This document shows, piece by piece, positions 7,991 through 17,115 of a stretch of 64,000 nucleotides of DNA; within the stretch, counting starts at the first letter, position 1, and every line of letters begins with the position of its first letter. Under the pieces are notes generated by a model that saw only the letters and a program-made list of their open reading frames with translations, was not told the origin of the DNA and did not search any database. The stretch comes from Pseudooceanicola nanhaiensis (GTDB lineage Bacteria; Pseudomonadota; Alphaproteobacteria; Rhodobacterales; Rhodobacteraceae): contig NZ_JAIUZP010000006.1 in the NCBI RefSeq assembly GCF_020171315.1, positions 310,001-374,000 of the forward strand. The letters are read 5' to 3'. The position numbers were made by a program, and so were the translations under genes.

Positions 7991-8344
7991 ATGCCCGCCC
8001 CCTTCCCCCTGATCCGACGCCTGTGGCGCCAGCATCCCGTCGCCCTGCTTGTCTTCGTGGCGGCCTTCGTGCTGGTGCTCTTCTTCGCGCTCCGCATGAC
8101 GGTCTTTGCCCTGCACTGGTCCGATCCGGGGCAGCGGTCGGTCCAGCCCCAGCCCTGGATGACGCCGGGCTATGTCGCGCATTCCTGGCACCTGCCGAAG
8201 GAGGAGGTGTTCCGGCTCCTCGCCCTCGACCCGCCCCCGGACCGGCGCGTCACGCTGGAGGAGATCGCCCGCGCCAAGGGCGTGCCGCTGAGCCAGCTTC
8301 TCGACGATCTGAACGACGCATTGCAGGCGCAGGCGCCGCGATGA
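7991..8344 (+). CDS. Membrane-anchored hypothetical protein coupled to DedA
   Basis: A 117-residue protein with one N-terminal membrane helix (about residues 18-38, VALLVFVAAFVLVLFFAL). Its soluble domain includes WMTPGYVAHSWHLPKEEVFRLL and ends in a helical ARAKGVPLSQLLDDLNDAL block. No characterised family is recognised. The stop overlaps the DedA start by four bases (ATGA at 8341-8344), so the two are almost certainly translated together. A helper role for the DedA transporter is an inference from that coupling. Confidence 0.75.
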   Translation: MPAPFPLIRRLWRQHPVALLVFVAAFVLVLFFALRMTVFALHWSDPGQRSVQPQPWMTPGYVAHSWHLPKEEVFRLLALDPPPDRRVTLEEIARAKGVPLSQLLDDLNDALQAQAPR

Positions 8345-9021
8345 CCGACTGGCTGCTGCAACTCCTCGTCGCCAACGGCCTGCCGCTGATCGCGCTCGTG
8401 ACCTTCTTCAGTTGCCTCGCCGTGCCCGTGCCCTCGTCGCTCGCCATGCTGACCGCCGGGGCGATCTCTGCCTCGGGCGACCTGCCGGTGGCGGGGGCGG
8501 CGCTTGCGGCGCTCGGCGGGGCCATCGCGGGGGATCAGACGGGTTACCAGATCGGGCGCGCGGGCGGGGCCTGGATCGAAAGCCGCCTGACCGGACGCCC
8601 GAAACGGGCCGCGCTCTACCAGCGGGCGCAGGAGATGACGCGGACCTCCGGCAGTGCCGGGGTGTTCTTCAGCCGCTGGCTGGTCTCACCGCTCGGGCCT
8701 TACGTGAATTTCGCCGCCGGTGCCGCGCGGCTGCGGCGCGTGCCCTTCTCGGTCTGGGCCGCCGCGGGCGAGGTCGTCTGGGTCGGGCTCTACGTCGGGC
8801 TCGGCTTCGGCTTTGCCAGCCAGATCGAGACGATCGCGCAGATCGCGCAGGACATGTCCGGGCTGCTGGCGGGCCTCGTGGTCATGGGCGTCAGCGCGCT
8901 CTGGATCCAGCGCGGCCTGCGCCGCCGGAGGCTCCGCCGCCGCGCCGACGGGTCCGCGGAGACCGGCACGGAAGCACTGCCTGACACCCTTGGCGACGCC
9001 CCCCGCCCCGAAGGCAACTGA
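8341..9021 (+). CDS. DedA family membrane protein
   Basis: A 226-residue integral membrane protein of the DedA/SNARE-associated family, which includes undecaprenyl-phosphate and other lipid flippases. Family marks are the re-entrant segment CLAVPVPSSLAMLTAGA, GDQTGYQIGRAGG, and the motif FFSRWLVSPLGPYVNFAAGAARL (F-x-R-x(n)-P). The basic C-terminal tail RRRRLRRR is cytosolic. The start overlaps the preceding stop. Its lipid substrate cannot be read from sequence. Confidence 0.9.
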   Translation: MTDWLLQLLVANGLPLIALVTFFSCLAVPVPSSLAMLTAGAISASGDLPVAGAALAALGGAIAGDQTGYQIGRAGGAWIESRLTGRPKRAALYQRAQEMTRTSGSAGVFFSRWLVSPLGPYVNFAAGAARLRRVPFSVWAAAGEVVWVGLYVGLGFGFASQIETIAQIAQDMSGLLAGLVVMGVSALWIQRGLRRRRLRRRADGSAETGTEALPDTLGDAPRPEGN

Positions 9022-9092
9022 TCGCCCCCTCTCCCCGGGGAAGCGCCGCCTGCCCCATTGTACCGCGGCCCGCGCGGGTCCATATCTTGGGC

Positions 9093-9788
9093 ATGCTGCG
9101 CGTCACCCCGATCCTGCTGGCGGTTCTCTACGCCCTTGTCATGTACCGGTTCTCGGTCTGGCGCACCAAGCGCGAGCTCGACAACCGCTCCACCCGGCTG
9201 GCCGATCCGCAGCTCCTCGCGGTGACCGACCGGCTGGCCCGGGCGCTCGACGTGCAGCAGGTGCCCGTGCATATTTACGAGATCGACCCGGTGAACGGCC
9301 TCGCCGCGCCGGACGGACGGATCTTCATCACCCGCGGCTTTTACCAAAAGTTCCGCGCGGGCGAGGTGACGGCCGAGGAGCTCGCCTCCGTCATCGCGCA
9401 CGAATTGGGCCACGTGGCCCTTGGCCATTCCCGCCGCCGGATGATCGACTTCTCGGGGCAGAACGCGCTGCGCACCACGCTCGGCATGGTGCTGTCGCGG
9501 ATCCTGCCCGGCATCGGCCCGATGATCGCGGGCGGGCTGACGACGCTGCTCGCCGCCTCGCTCTCGCGCAGCGATGAATACGAGGCCGACGCCTATGCCG
9601 CGGCCCTGCTGACCAAAGCGGGTTTTGGCACCGCGCCGCAGGTCTCGCTCTTCGAGAAACTCGACGCGCTGACCAAGGGCCGCGCCGGGGCCGCCCCCGC
9701 ATGGCTCCTCAGCCACCCCAAGACGACGGACCGCATCCGCGCGATCCGCGCCCTCGACGCCCGCTGGAGCGGGACCACCCCGCCCTGA
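9093..9788 (+). CDS. M48 family membrane metallopeptidase
   Basis: A 231-residue zinc protease related to HtpX/Oma1. A short N-terminal anchor (residues 4-17) precedes the catalytic domain. The zinc motif [14 protein letters not shown] has HExxH at residues 103-107, and the third ligand is the Glu of [13 protein letters not shown]. It is shorter than HtpX and has a single clear N-terminal helix, so it probably degrades misfolded envelope proteins as a membrane-tethered enzyme. The ATG at 9093 is chosen; a TTG two codons upstream is possible. Confidence 0.88.
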   Translation: MLRVTPILLAVLYALVMYRFSVWRTKRELDNRSTRLADPQLLAVTDRLARALDVQQVPVHIYEIDPVNGLAAPDGRIFITRGFYQKFRAGEVTAEELASVIAHELGHVALGHSRRRMIDFSGQNALRTTLGMVLSRILPGIGPMIAGGLTTLLAASLSRSDEYEADAYAAALLTKAGFGTAPQVSLFEKLDALTKGRAGAAPAWLLSHPKTTDRIRAIRALDARWSGTTPP

Positions 9789-9861
9789 GCCGGCCCCCAC
9801 CGGCACCCCTCCCCGAGACGGCGGCCCTCACCCGCCCGACACGACAGCGACAGGACCCCTC

Positions 9862-10863
9862 ATGCGTTATTCCCTCCTCGATCTTGCCCCGATTCCCGAA
9901 GGCGCCGATGCCGCCCAGTCGATCCGCAACTCCGTGGCCCTCGCGCAGGCCGCCGAGGGCTGGGGCTATCACCGCTACTGGCTGGCGGAACACCACAACA
10001 TGCCCGGCATCGCCTCCTCCGCCACGGCGGTGATGATCGGCCATATCGCCGCGGCGACGACGACGATCCGCGTCGGCTCGGGCGGGATCATGCTGCCCAA
10101 CCACTCGCCCCTCGTGATCGCCGAGCAATTCGGCACGCTGGCCACGATCCACGGCGACCGGATCGACCTGGGCCTCGGGCGGGCGCCGGGCACCGACGGG
10201 GCCACGGCGCAGGCGCTGCGGCGCAACATGTCGCAACAGGACACCTTCCCGCGCGACGTGCTGGAGCTCATGGCCTACCTCGGTGATCCCGAACCGGGGC
10301 AGAGCCTGCATGCGATCCCCGGCGAGGGCACCAAGGTGCCGGTCTGGATCCTCGGCTCCTCGCTCTATGGCGCGCAGCTGGCCGCCCACCTCGGCCTGCC
10401 CTATGCCTTCGCCTCGCATTTCGCGCCCGAGGCCCTGTCGCAGGCGGTCGAGGTCTACCGCCGCGGCTTCCAGCCCTCGGAATACCTCGCGCAGCCGCAT
10501 TTCATGATGGCGATGAACATCTTCGCCGCCGATACGGAGGAGGAGGCCACCCGGCTCAAGACCTCGATGCAGCAGGCCTTCATCCGCCTGCGCAGCGGCC
10601 AGCCCAGCAAGCTGCCCCGCCCCGTGGACCGGATCGAGGACGTGGCCGATCCCGCGTGGATCCGCGCGGTGAACCAGTCGCTCTCGGTCAGCGCCACAGG
10701 CACGCGCGAGACGATCCGCCCGCAGATCACCAAGCTGATCGAGGCCTATCGCCCGGACGAAATCATGGTCGCGGGCCAGATCCACGATCCCGCCGCGCGC
10801 CAGCACTCCTTCGAGATCGCCGCAGAGGTCCTCGCCAGCTTCACCCCGGCAGAAGTGGCCTGA
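9862..10863 (+). CDS. LLM class flavin-dependent oxidoreductase
   Basis: A 333-residue TIM-barrel flavoprotein of the luciferase-like monooxygenase superfamily, close to the 'MsnO8/YhbW-like' group. It has the N-terminal [38 protein letters not shown], and [22 protein letters not shown], all diagnostic of that group, plus GLGRAPGTD. It would use FMNH2 supplied by a separate reductase. CAGGACCCCTC precedes the ATG. The physiological substrate is unknown. Confidence 0.92.
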   Translation: MRYSLLDLAPIPEGADAAQSIRNSVALAQAAEGWGYHRYWLAEHHNMPGIASSATAVMIGHIAAATTTIRVGSGGIMLPNHSPLVIAEQFGTLATIHGDRIDLGLGRAPGTDGATAQALRRNMSQQDTFPRDVLELMAYLGDPEPGQSLHAIPGEGTKVPVWILGSSLYGAQLAAHLGLPYAFASHFAPEALSQAVEVYRRGFQPSEYLAQPHFMMAMNIFAADTEEEATRLKTSMQQAFIRLRSGQPSKLPRPVDRIEDVADPAWIRAVNQSLSVSATGTRETIRPQITKLIEAYRPDEIMVAGQIHDPAARQHSFEIAAEVLASFTPAEVA

Positions 10864-10950
10864 CCCCGACCGAAGCCCCAAATCCTTCATCTTTCCGCAA
10901 ATACTCACCGCGCGCCCCTCACCGGGCGCGCAACGCCTCTGCATCGCCAC

Positions 10951-10995
10951 CCAAGAATTTTCGAAAATTCTTGGGAAAATTCTTCGAAGAATTTT
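10951..10995. repeat. Double AT-rich palindrome
   Basis: A perfect 24-base palindrome (10951-10974, CCAAGAATTTTC and its complement) is followed one base later by AAAATTCTTCGAAGAATTTT (10976-10995). It is in the convergent junction between the LLM (+) and PIN (-) genes. A decayed relative of the CATCTTTCC block lies just before, at 10886-10907. Confidence 0.85.
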
Positions 10996-11051
10996 CGGCG
11001 CGCGTCTGAACGCCTGCGCCCACCGGCAACCGACCCGCTTGCGGCAGGCCC

Positions 11052-11095
11052 CCGGAATTTTCGAAAATTCCGGTCCGTTTTCTTCGAAGAAAACG
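11052..11095. repeat. Second pair of palindromes in the LLM/PIN junction
   Basis: A perfect 22-base palindrome with ends CCGG and centre TTTTCGAAAA (11052-11073) is followed two bases later by CGTTTTCTTCGAAGAAAACG (11076-11095). Both keep the TTCGAA centre of the main family but with changed arms. They sit 21 bases from the end of the PIN gene. Confidence 0.85.
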
Positions 11096-11115
11096 AGGAG
11101 TGCCGCACCGCTGGC

Positions 11116-11658
11116 TCAGCGGGTCAGCACCTTGCCCAGCCTCGGCAGCCGCGCCTTCTTCATCAGCGCCCGCATGTCCCAATCCTCGCCAGAGAGGCGG
11201 CGCGCCTCGGCCAGAACGGCGGCGCCCACCTCCGCGACAGCCTCGGGCTGCGCCTCGCAGACCCCCAGCAGGAACCCGTCGGGATCGGCCCGCGACAGGC
11301 CCTCCTCCGCGAGGATGTCGCGCGGGAAATCCTTGGCGTTCATGGTCACGATCACGTCGGCCGATCCCGCCACGGCGGCGGCCAGCACATGCACATCCGC
11401 GGGATCGGGCAGCCAGAGACGCGCCTCCAGCCCCGGGGCCACGGGCACCTCGGCCCGCGGCCAGCGGGCCGAGACGAGCGCGATCTCACCCCGCGCCTGC
11501 GCCTCGCCCCCCGGGCCCAGCTTGCGCGCGGCAAGCGCCCATTCCTCGAGGATGCGGGCGGACCAGAGCGGCTCGAACGCCCCCGTGGTCGCCACGCCAA
11601 GCAGCATCTCCCGCATCACCGTGGGATAGAGCACGCAGGCGTCGAGCAGGACCTTCAT
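11116..11658 (-). CDS. PIN domain protein, putative toxin-like RNase
   Basis: A 180-residue PIN-domain protein. The acidic cluster is visible as MKVLLDACVLYP (first Asp), LPDPADVHVLAAAVAGSAD (central Asp) and VTMNAKDFP (third acidic site). PIN domains are metal-dependent RNases, often VapC toxins, but no antitoxin gene adjoins it. Its ATG overlaps the stop of the rRNA methyltransferase (ATGA, 11655-11658), so the two are co-translated. That coupling points to a housekeeping RNA role rather than a toxin-antitoxin pair. Confidence 0.82.
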   Translation of the reverse strand: MKVLLDACVLYPTVMREMLLGVATTGAFEPLWSARILEEWALAARKLGPGGEAQARGEIALVSARWPRAEVPVAPGLEARLWLPDPADVHVLAAAVAGSADVIVTMNAKDFPRDILAEEGLSRADPDGFLLGVCEAQPEAVAEVGAAVLAEARRLSGEDWDMRALMKKARLPRLGKVLTR

Positions 11659-12854
11659 AGGCGGAAGAAGAGCGCCTTGAGGTAGCCGCTCTCGGCCAGT
11701 TGCGGGTGCATCGGGTGGTCCGGCCCGGCATAGCCGGTGTGGATCAGCGCGCCCGCCCGGCCCGCCTTGCCGATGCCCCGGATCGAGGCCTGCCGGAACT
11801 TCGAGAGATCCGCGGCGTGGGAGCAGGAGCAGAGCCCGAGATAGCCGCCCTCGGCCACCAGCGGCGCGGCCAGCTTGGCGATCCGCTCATAGGCGCGCAG
11901 ACCGGCCTCCAGCGCGGGTTTCGACGGCGCAAAGGCCGGCGGGTCGCAGATCACCACGTCGAACTGCGCGCCCTCCTGCCCGAGGGCCGTCAGCACGTCG
12001 AAGGCATCGCCCTTGCGGGTCGCGAATTTCTCCGCCACGCCCATGGCCGCGGCGCCCTGCGTCGCAAGGTCGAGCGCCGGTTGCGAGCCATCTACGGCCA
12101 GTGCGCTCTCTGCCCCGCCCGCAAGCGCCGCGAGGCCAAAGCCGCCCACGTGGGAGAAGACGTCGAGCACCCGCGCACCCTTGGCCAGACGCGCGCCGAA
12201 GGCATGGTTCGGACGCTGGTCGAAGAAGAGGCCAGTCTTCTGACCGCCCGCCACGTCGGCCATGTAGATCGCGCCGTTCATCGGCACCGGGATCGGACCT
12301 GCGGGCATGTCCCCCGCCAGCACCGCATCGCGGTCGTCGAGCCCTTCCAGCAGCCGGGCCCGGCCCGAGGCGCTCTTGATCACGTTGGCGACGCCGGTCA
12401 CCTCGATCAGCGCGGCGCAGAGGTCTTCGAGGTGCACTTCCGACCAGGCGGCGTTGGGCTGCACCACGGCGGTGTCGCCGAACCGGTCGATGATCACGCC
12501 GGGCAGCCCGTCGGCCTCGGCATGGACCAGACGGTAGAAGGGCGCCTCGTACAGCCGTGCGCGCATCTCCAGCGCGCGGGTCAGCCGGGCGCGAAACCAG
12601 TCGCGTCCCAGCCCTGCGACCTCGGCCCCGTCCAGCACGCGGGCGAGGATCTTGGAGGCCGGGTTCACCGCAACGAGGGCCAGCGGCCGCCGGTCGCCAT
12701 CTTCCAGCAGCGCAAGCGCGCCGGGCTCCAGCGCCTTGGTGCGGCGGTCGGTGACCACCTCGTTGTCATAGACCCAGGGGAACCCGAACCGGATGCGGCG
12801 CGGGTCGGACTTGGGTTTCAACCGAATTACGGGGAGGGTCTGGGATGTCGTCAT
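11655..12854 (-). CDS. Class I SAM-dependent rRNA methyltransferase (RlmI-like)
   Basis: A 399-residue protein of the RlmI/YccW family (23S rRNA m5C methyltransferases). An N-terminal PUA-like part (IRLKPKSDPRRIRFGFPWVYDNEV) binds RNA. The Rossmann domain has VLDVFSHVGGFGLAALAGGA for SAM and VICDPPAFAPSK as catalytic motif IV, then LCSCSHAADL with the Cys of motif VI. Translation starts at ATG 12854; the open frame continues far upstream only as antisense of edd. The precise target base is assumed by family. Confidence 0.88.
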   Translation of the reverse strand: MTTSQTLPVIRLKPKSDPRRIRFGFPWVYDNEVVTDRRTKALEPGALALLEDGDRRPLALVAVNPASKILARVLDGAEVAGLGRDWFRARLTRALEMRARLYEAPFYRLVHAEADGLPGVIIDRFGDTAVVQPNAAWSEVHLEDLCAALIEVTGVANVIKSASGRARLLEGLDDRDAVLAGDMPAGPIPVPMNGAIYMADVAGGQKTGLFFDQRPNHAFGARLAKGARVLDVFSHVGGFGLAALAGGAESALAVDGSQPALDLATQGAAAMGVAEKFATRKGDAFDVLTALGQEGAQFDVVICDPPAFAPSKPALEAGLRAYERIAKLAAPLVAEGGYLGLCSCSHAADLSKFRQASIRGIGKAGRAGALIHTGYAGPDHPMHPQLAESGYLKALFFRL

Positions 12855-13061
12855 GATCCATGCTCTACTGCCTTCCGAGGCGTCGCGAAAGAGGCCACGA
12901 GACGCAATGACCGGCCGGCACCGACCGGCGGAATGGTCCGGCAGACGGGCCGGGAAGAGGAACACCCCAGCACTGCCACCGTTGATCCAAGAGACGCAGG
13001 CCGCCGCAGGGACATGGAGGGGCCGGAGCCCGCGCATGGGCGCAAGCCCGGCCAAGCGCTT

Positions 13062-13073
13062 GTTAGCGCTAAC
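13062..13073 (+). promoter_or_regulatory. LacI-family-type operator upstream of edd
   Basis: GTTAGCGCTAAC is a perfect 12-bp palindrome with the central CG typical of LacI-family operators. It lies 51 bases before the edd ATG. A second short palindrome, AAGCGCTT, lies immediately upstream (13054-13061). Palindromes of the TGTTAGCGCTAACA type are associated with sugar-acid and gluconate regulators in related bacteria. The regulator gene is not in the window. Confidence 0.6.
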
Positions 13074-13124
13074 CAGTCCTGATAAAATGCGGTCAGCCAC
13101 AGCCTGAGCGAAGGGAAGAGAGAG

Positions 13125-14930
13125 ATGAGCCTGAATGCCACCATCGCAGAGGTGACCGAGAGAATCGTCGAGCGCTCTGCCCCGCTGCGCCGCCCTTACC
13201 TCGATCGCATGGCCGCCGCCGCCGAAACCGGGCCCGCCCGGGCCCACCTGACCTGCGGCAACCAGGCCCATGCCTATGCTGGCGTGGTGCCCGATCAGGA
13301 GGCGCTCGCCAAGGGACGCGCCCCCAACATCGGGATCGTGACGGCCTACAACGACATGCTCTCGGCGCACCAGCCCTTCGAACGCTTCCCGCAGCTGATC
13401 CGCGACACGGCGCGGGCGCAGGGTGCAACCGCACAGGTGGCCGGTGGCGTGCCCGCCATGTGCGACGGCGTCACCCAGGGCCAGCCGGGGATGGAGCTCT
13501 CGCTCTTCTCGCGCGACGTGATCGCCCTCGCGGCCGGTGTGGCCCTGTCGCACAATTGCTTCGACGCGGCGCTCTACCTCGGGGTCTGCGACAAGATCGT
13601 GCCGGGGCTGATCATCGCGGCGGCGACCTTCGGCCATATCCCCGCGCTCTTCCTGCCCGCCGGGCCGATGCCCTCGGGCCTGCCCAACGACGAGAAGGCC
13701 AAGGTGCGCCAGCTCTTCGCCACCGGCGAGGTGGGCCGCGACAGGCTGATGGAGGCCGAGATGGCCTCCTACCATTCGCCGGGCACCTGCACCTTCTACG
13801 GCACCGCGAATTCCAACCAGATGCTGATGGAATTCATGGGGCTGCACCTGCCGGGCAGTTCCTTTGTGAACCCGAACACGCCGCTGCGCGACGCGCTGAC
13901 CGTCGCAGGCGTGGAACGGGCGCTGGAGATCACCGCACTCGGCAACGATTATCGCCCAGCCTCGCAGGTGCTGGACGAAAAGGCCTTCGTGAACGGGATC
14001 GTCGGGCTGATGGCCACCGGCGGCTCGACCAACCTCGTGCTGCACCTGCCCGCCATGGCGCGTGCGGCGGGCGTGGTGCTGGAGCTGGAGGATTTCGACG
14101 CGATCTCCTCGGTCACGCCGCTGATGGCCAAGGTCTATCCCAACGGGCTGGCGGACGTGAACCACTTCCACGCGGCAGGCGGGCTCGGTTACCTGATCGG
14201 AGAGTTGCTGGAGGGCGGGCTGCTGCACCCCGACACAACCACCGTGGCGGGCGACGGGCTGGCGGCCTATGCGCAGGAACCCAAGCTGACCGGCGACCGT
14301 GTCCACTGGGAGCCCGGCCCGCGCGAGAGCCTGAACGACAAGATCGTGCGCCCGGCCGCGGACCCGTTCCAGAAGACCGGCGGGCTGAAGCAGCTGAAGG
14401 GCAACCTCGGCCACGGGATCATGAAGGTCTCGGCCGTGGCGCCGGAGCGGCATGTGATCGAGGCGCCCGCGCGCATCTTCCATGACCAGGAGGCGGTGAA
14501 GGCAGCCTTCAAGGCGGGCGAATTCACCTCGGACACGATCGTCGTGGTGCGCTTCCAGGGGCCGCGGGCGAACGGGATGCCAGAACTGCATTCGCTGACG
14601 CCGACGCTCTCGGTGTTGCAGGACCGCGGGCTGAAGGTGGCGCTGCTGACCGACGGGCGGATGTCCGGGGCGTCGGGCAAGGTGCCCGCCGCGATCCACG
14701 TCTCGCCCGAGGCCGCCGTGGGCGGTCCGCTGGCGCGGCTGCGGGAGGGTGACATCGTGCGGGTGGACGCCATGGCCGGCACGATCGAGGCCGTGGGCGT
14801 CGATCTCTCCACGCGCGAGCCCGCGGTGGCCGACCTCTCGGGCAATGCCCATGGCATCGGGCGCGAGCTTTTCGAAGCCTTCCGGGCCCATGCGGGACCG
14901 GCGGACACGGGCGCCGCAAACGTCGTCTGA
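13125..14930 (+). CDS. edd: Phosphogluconate dehydratase
   Basis: Dehydrates 6-phosphogluconate to KDPG, the first committed step of the Entner-Doudoroff pathway. It is a 601-residue member of the IlvD/Edd family, at the usual length. Fe-S ligands are visible in [22 protein letters not shown] and [19 protein letters not shown], with [13 protein letters not shown] and the C-terminal [32 protein letters not shown] precedes the ATG. The partner aldolase gene eda is not adjacent; a palindromic repeat island follows the stop. A LacI-type operator upstream suggests sugar-responsive repression. Confidence 0.97.
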   Translation: MSLNATIAEVTERIVERSAPLRRPYLDRMAAAAETGPARAHLTCGNQAHAYAGVVPDQEALAKGRAPNIGIVTAYNDMLSAHQPFERFPQLIRDTARAQGATAQVAGGVPAMCDGVTQGQPGMELSLFSRDVIALAAGVALSHNCFDAALYLGVCDKIVPGLIIAAATFGHIPALFLPAGPMPSGLPNDEKAKVRQLFATGEVGRDRLMEAEMASYHSPGTCTFYGTANSNQMLMEFMGLHLPGSSFVNPNTPLRDALTVAGVERALEITALGNDYRPASQVLDEKAFVNGIVGLMATGGSTNLVLHLPAMARAAGVVLELEDFDAISSVTPLMAKVYPNGLADVNHFHAAGGLGYLIGELLEGGLLHPDTTTVAGDGLAAYAQEPKLTGDRVHWEPGPRESLNDKIVRPAADPFQKTGGLKQLKGNLGHGIMKVSAVAPERHVIEAPARIFHDQEAVKAAFKAGEFTSDTIVVVRFQGPRANGMPELHSLTPTLSVLQDRGLKVALLTDGRMSGASGKVPAAIHVSPEAAVGGPLARLREGDIVRVDAMAGTIEAVGVDLSTREPAVADLSGNAHGIGRELFEAFRAHAGPADTGAANVV

Positions 14931-14953
14931 CGGATCAGCCGCGGCGCGTAACC

Positions 14954-14998
14954 CCAAGAATTTTCGAAAATTCTTGGTAAAATTCTTCGAAGAATTTT
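14954..14998. repeat. Double AT-rich palindrome
   Basis: The 24-base palindrome found at 10951 recurs exactly (14954-14977), followed by T and AAAATTCTTCGAAGAATTTT (14979-14998). It lies 24 bases after the edd stop, in the convergent junction with the Lrp regulator. Confidence 0.85.
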
Positions 14999-15061
14999 CT
15001 GCGCCCGTGGGAGGTGTTTGGTCCCTTGGTGGGGGCCAGGCCGCCTGCTGCGGGCGCAGAT

Positions 15062-15168
15062 CGGAAAATGCGCATTTTCCGGACCGGACTTTTCGAAAAG
15101 TCCGGGGGGCTCTGCCCCCTTGGCCCCTTTGGGGCCAATTCCCCCGGAGTATTTCGGGAACGATGAAG
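15062..15168. repeat. Train of five palindromes, GGGGCCAA subfamily
   Basis: Back-to-back units: CGGAAAATGCGCATTTTCCG (15062-15081); a 22-base palindrome CCGGACTTTTC plus complement (15084-15105); GGGGGC-TCT-GCCCCC (15105-15119); TTGGCCCC-TTT-GGGGCCAA (15120-15138); then CCCCCGGAGTATTTCGGGAA and GATGAAG. The same order recurs at 21809-21916. The unit ends 12 bases before the Lrp gene stop. Confidence 0.88.
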
Positions 15169-15179
15169 CGGTAGGTCGC

Positions 15180-15641
15180 TCAGAGCGGCAGTGCGGTCGT
15201 GGCCTTGATCTCTTCCATGGAGAGCAGCGCGGTGACGTTGTGCACCTTCACCTCGGAAATCAGTGCCTGGTAGAAGGCATCATAGGCGCGGGCGTTCTTC
15301 ACGCGGACCTTGAGGATATAGTCGATGTCCCCGGCCAGCCGGTGGGCCTCCTGCACCTCGGGGCGCTCCTTCAGCGCCTTGAGGAACTTCGCCTGCCACT
15401 CCGCCTCGTGCTCCGAGGTGCGGATCAGGACGAAGAAACAGGCCTCGAAGCCAAGCGCCTCGGCATCCAGCAGGACGGTCTGCTGGCCGATGATCCCGGC
15501 CTCGCGCATCTTCTTGATCCGGTTCCAGACCGGCGTCTTGGACGAGCCCACCTGGCGCGCTATTTCGTCCAGCGACTGACCCGCGTCGCGCTGCAGCTGC
15601 AAAAGGATTTTCCGATCCGTCTCGTCCAGCCGGAATGACAT
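15180..15641 (-). CDS. Lrp/AsnC family transcriptional regulator
   Basis: A 153-residue regulator with an N-terminal winged helix ([20 protein letters not shown], then the [26 protein letters not shown]) and a C-terminal RAM ligand-binding domain ([24 protein letters not shown]). It is transcribed divergently from the siroheme/sulfite reductase operon, with 167 bases between starts. It may respond to an amino acid, plausibly a sulfur one, and control that operon. This role is inferred from position. The shared gap holds an imperfect dyad around TTCCCAGCCCTCC/GGGAGGGAA at about 15707-15737. Confidence 0.93.
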   Translation of the reverse strand: MSFRLDETDRKILLQLQRDAGQSLDEIARQVGSSKTPVWNRIKKMREAGIIGQQTVLLDAEALGFEACFFVLIRTSEHEAEWQAKFLKALKERPEVQEAHRLAGDIDYILKVRVKNARAYDAFYQALISEVKVHNVTALLSMEEIKATTALPL

Positions 15642-15808
15642 TTTCCCGATCTCTCCTGTCTTGGAACGACCGCCAGCGGGGCGGCGTCGGCCGGGAGGGC
15701 GTTCTTATTTCCCAGCCCTCCTAGCGTCTGGGAGGGAATATTTCCTACATTACAGGGTAAGTCAACGCGGCCCGCTTTGGGCTGCCAGAGCCATTGGAGG
15801 GGTTCAGA

Positions 15809-16813
15809 ATGCGTCATTTCCCGATCTTCCTGAACCTTTCGGGGCAGAGACTCGCCCTGTCCGGCGGCGGCGATGCTGCGCTTGCCAAGCTGCGGCTGCT
15901 GCTGAAGACCGAAGCCCGCATCCATGTCTATGCGGATGTGCCCGACGCGCAGATCCTCGACTGGGCCGCGCAAGGCCGCCTGACCCTGCACCGCCGGGCG
16001 CTGCTGTCCTCGGACGTGGCGCAGGCGCTGCTGGTCTATGCCGCCGACGAAGAGCCCATCCGCGACGCCGAGATCGCCGCCATGGGCCGCGATGCGGGCG
16101 TGCTGGTGAACATCGTCGACAACCTCGAGGGCAGCGCCTTCATCACGCCCGCCATGGTGGACCGCGATCCCGTGACCGTCGCCATCGGCACCGAGGGCGC
16201 GGCCCCGGTGCTGGCGCGCCGGATCAAGGCCGGGCTGGAAGAGCGCCTGCCCGCCTCAACCGGCGTTCTGACCCGCGCGGCGCAGGCCTTCCGCGGGGCC
16301 GCCGAGGCCCTGCCCATGGGCCGCGCACGCCGCGACTTCTGGGGCGCGTATTTCGACACCGTGGGCCCCGCGGCCCATGACGCGGGCGGCGCAGAGGCGC
16401 TGCGCCCGGCTCTGGACAAACTACTGGCGGAACACCTTTCGGGCGACCGCATCCGGACGGGCCGCATCACGCTGGCCTGGACCGGCTGGGACGATCCCGA
16501 GATGCTGGTGATGAAGACCCGCCGCGCGCTCGATGCGGCCGACGTGGTCCTCCATGACGCCGATCTGGCGCCTGCCGTGCTGGAACTTGCCCGCCGCGAG
16601 GCCGACCTCGTCGCGCTGCAAGCCGGCGCCGAGGTGCCCCCGCTGGCCGCCCACCTGCTGCACCACGCGCAGGCCGGGCACCATGTCCTCTATCTCTCGA
16701 CGCGGCCCCTGCCCCATGACCTTGCCCTGCACTGTCGCAGCGGTGGCGTCGATCCCGTAGACATCCCCGGCCTTCCCGGCCCCGAGCAGAAAAACATGAA
16801 GGAAAGCGCCTGA
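15809..16813 (+). CDS. cysG: Siroheme synthase-like protein with degenerate methyltransferase half
   Basis: A 334-residue protein. The N-terminal half matches precorrin-2 dehydrogenase/ferrochelatase: FPIFLNLSGQRLALSGGGDAA (NAD loop), then VNIVDNLEGSAFITPAMVDRDPVTVAIGTEGAAPVLARRIK. CysG normally adds a SAM-dependent methylase of about 240 residues. Here the rest is about 110 residues; ITLAWTGWDDPEMLVMKTRRALDAADVVLHD aligns with the methylase start but has lost the GxGPGD loop and the GGDPF motif. It can probably oxidise and ferrochelate precorrin-2 but not make it. The ATG at 15809 has GGAGG eight bases upstream. First gene of the sulfite operon. Confidence 0.85.
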   Translation: MRHFPIFLNLSGQRLALSGGGDAALAKLRLLLKTEARIHVYADVPDAQILDWAAQGRLTLHRRALLSSDVAQALLVYAADEEPIRDAEIAAMGRDAGVLVNIVDNLEGSAFITPAMVDRDPVTVAIGTEGAAPVLARRIKAGLEERLPASTGVLTRAAQAFRGAAEALPMGRARRDFWGAYFDTVGPAAHDAGGAEALRPALDKLLAEHLSGDRIRTGRITLAWTGWDDPEMLVMKTRRALDAADVVLHDADLAPAVLELARREADLVALQAGAEVPPLAAHLLHHAQAGHHVLYLSTRPLPHDLALHCRSGGVDPVDIPGLPGPEQKNMKESA

Positions 16814-17112
16814 TGCCCCGTGCCTTCACCCCCAAAGTCGTCACCGCCAATGCCCTGCTGGAGGGCGATGTCGTCTATCTGACCGAAGACGGCCAGTGGA
16901 CCCGCAACCTCCGCGAGGCGGAGCTGCTGACCGACGAGGCCCATGCCCAGATCCGTCTGCTGGAGGCCGAGAGCCGCCCGGGCGAGATCGTCGGCGCCTA
17001 TCTCGCCGACATGAAGGCGGGCAACACCGGCCCGGAACCGACCCACTTTCGCGAGGATTTCCGGCGCACCGGCCCCTCGAACTACCACCACGGCAAGCAG
17101 GCAGAGGCGTAA
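16813..17112 (+). CDS. DUF2849 domain-containing protein
   Basis: A 99-residue protein of the DUF2849 family, regularly found between siroheme synthase and sulfite reductase in alphaproteobacteria. Its features are FTPKVVTANALLEGDVVYL and the C-terminal PTHFREDFRRTGPSNYHH. There is no cysteine motif, signal or membrane helix. The start overlaps the previous stop by one base (TGATG) and the sulfite reductase follows three bases after its own stop. A small accessory role in sulfite reduction is inferred from conserved position only. Confidence 0.88.
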   Translation: MPRAFTPKVVTANALLEGDVVYLTEDGQWTRNLREAELLTDEAHAQIRLLEAESRPGEIVGAYLADMKAGNTGPEPTHFREDFRRTGPSNYHHGKQAEA

Positions 17113-17115
17113 GTC

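Noticed and set aside
11116-11658. VapBC-type toxin-antitoxin system.
   Set aside because: Only the PIN gene is present; both neighbours are a methyltransferase and a repeat island.
12855-14957. Long minus-strand open frame running from the rRNA methyltransferase through edd (1100 codons in all).
   Set aside because: Only the part up to 12854 has family motifs; the rest is the antisense of edd, a common effect in high-GC DNA.
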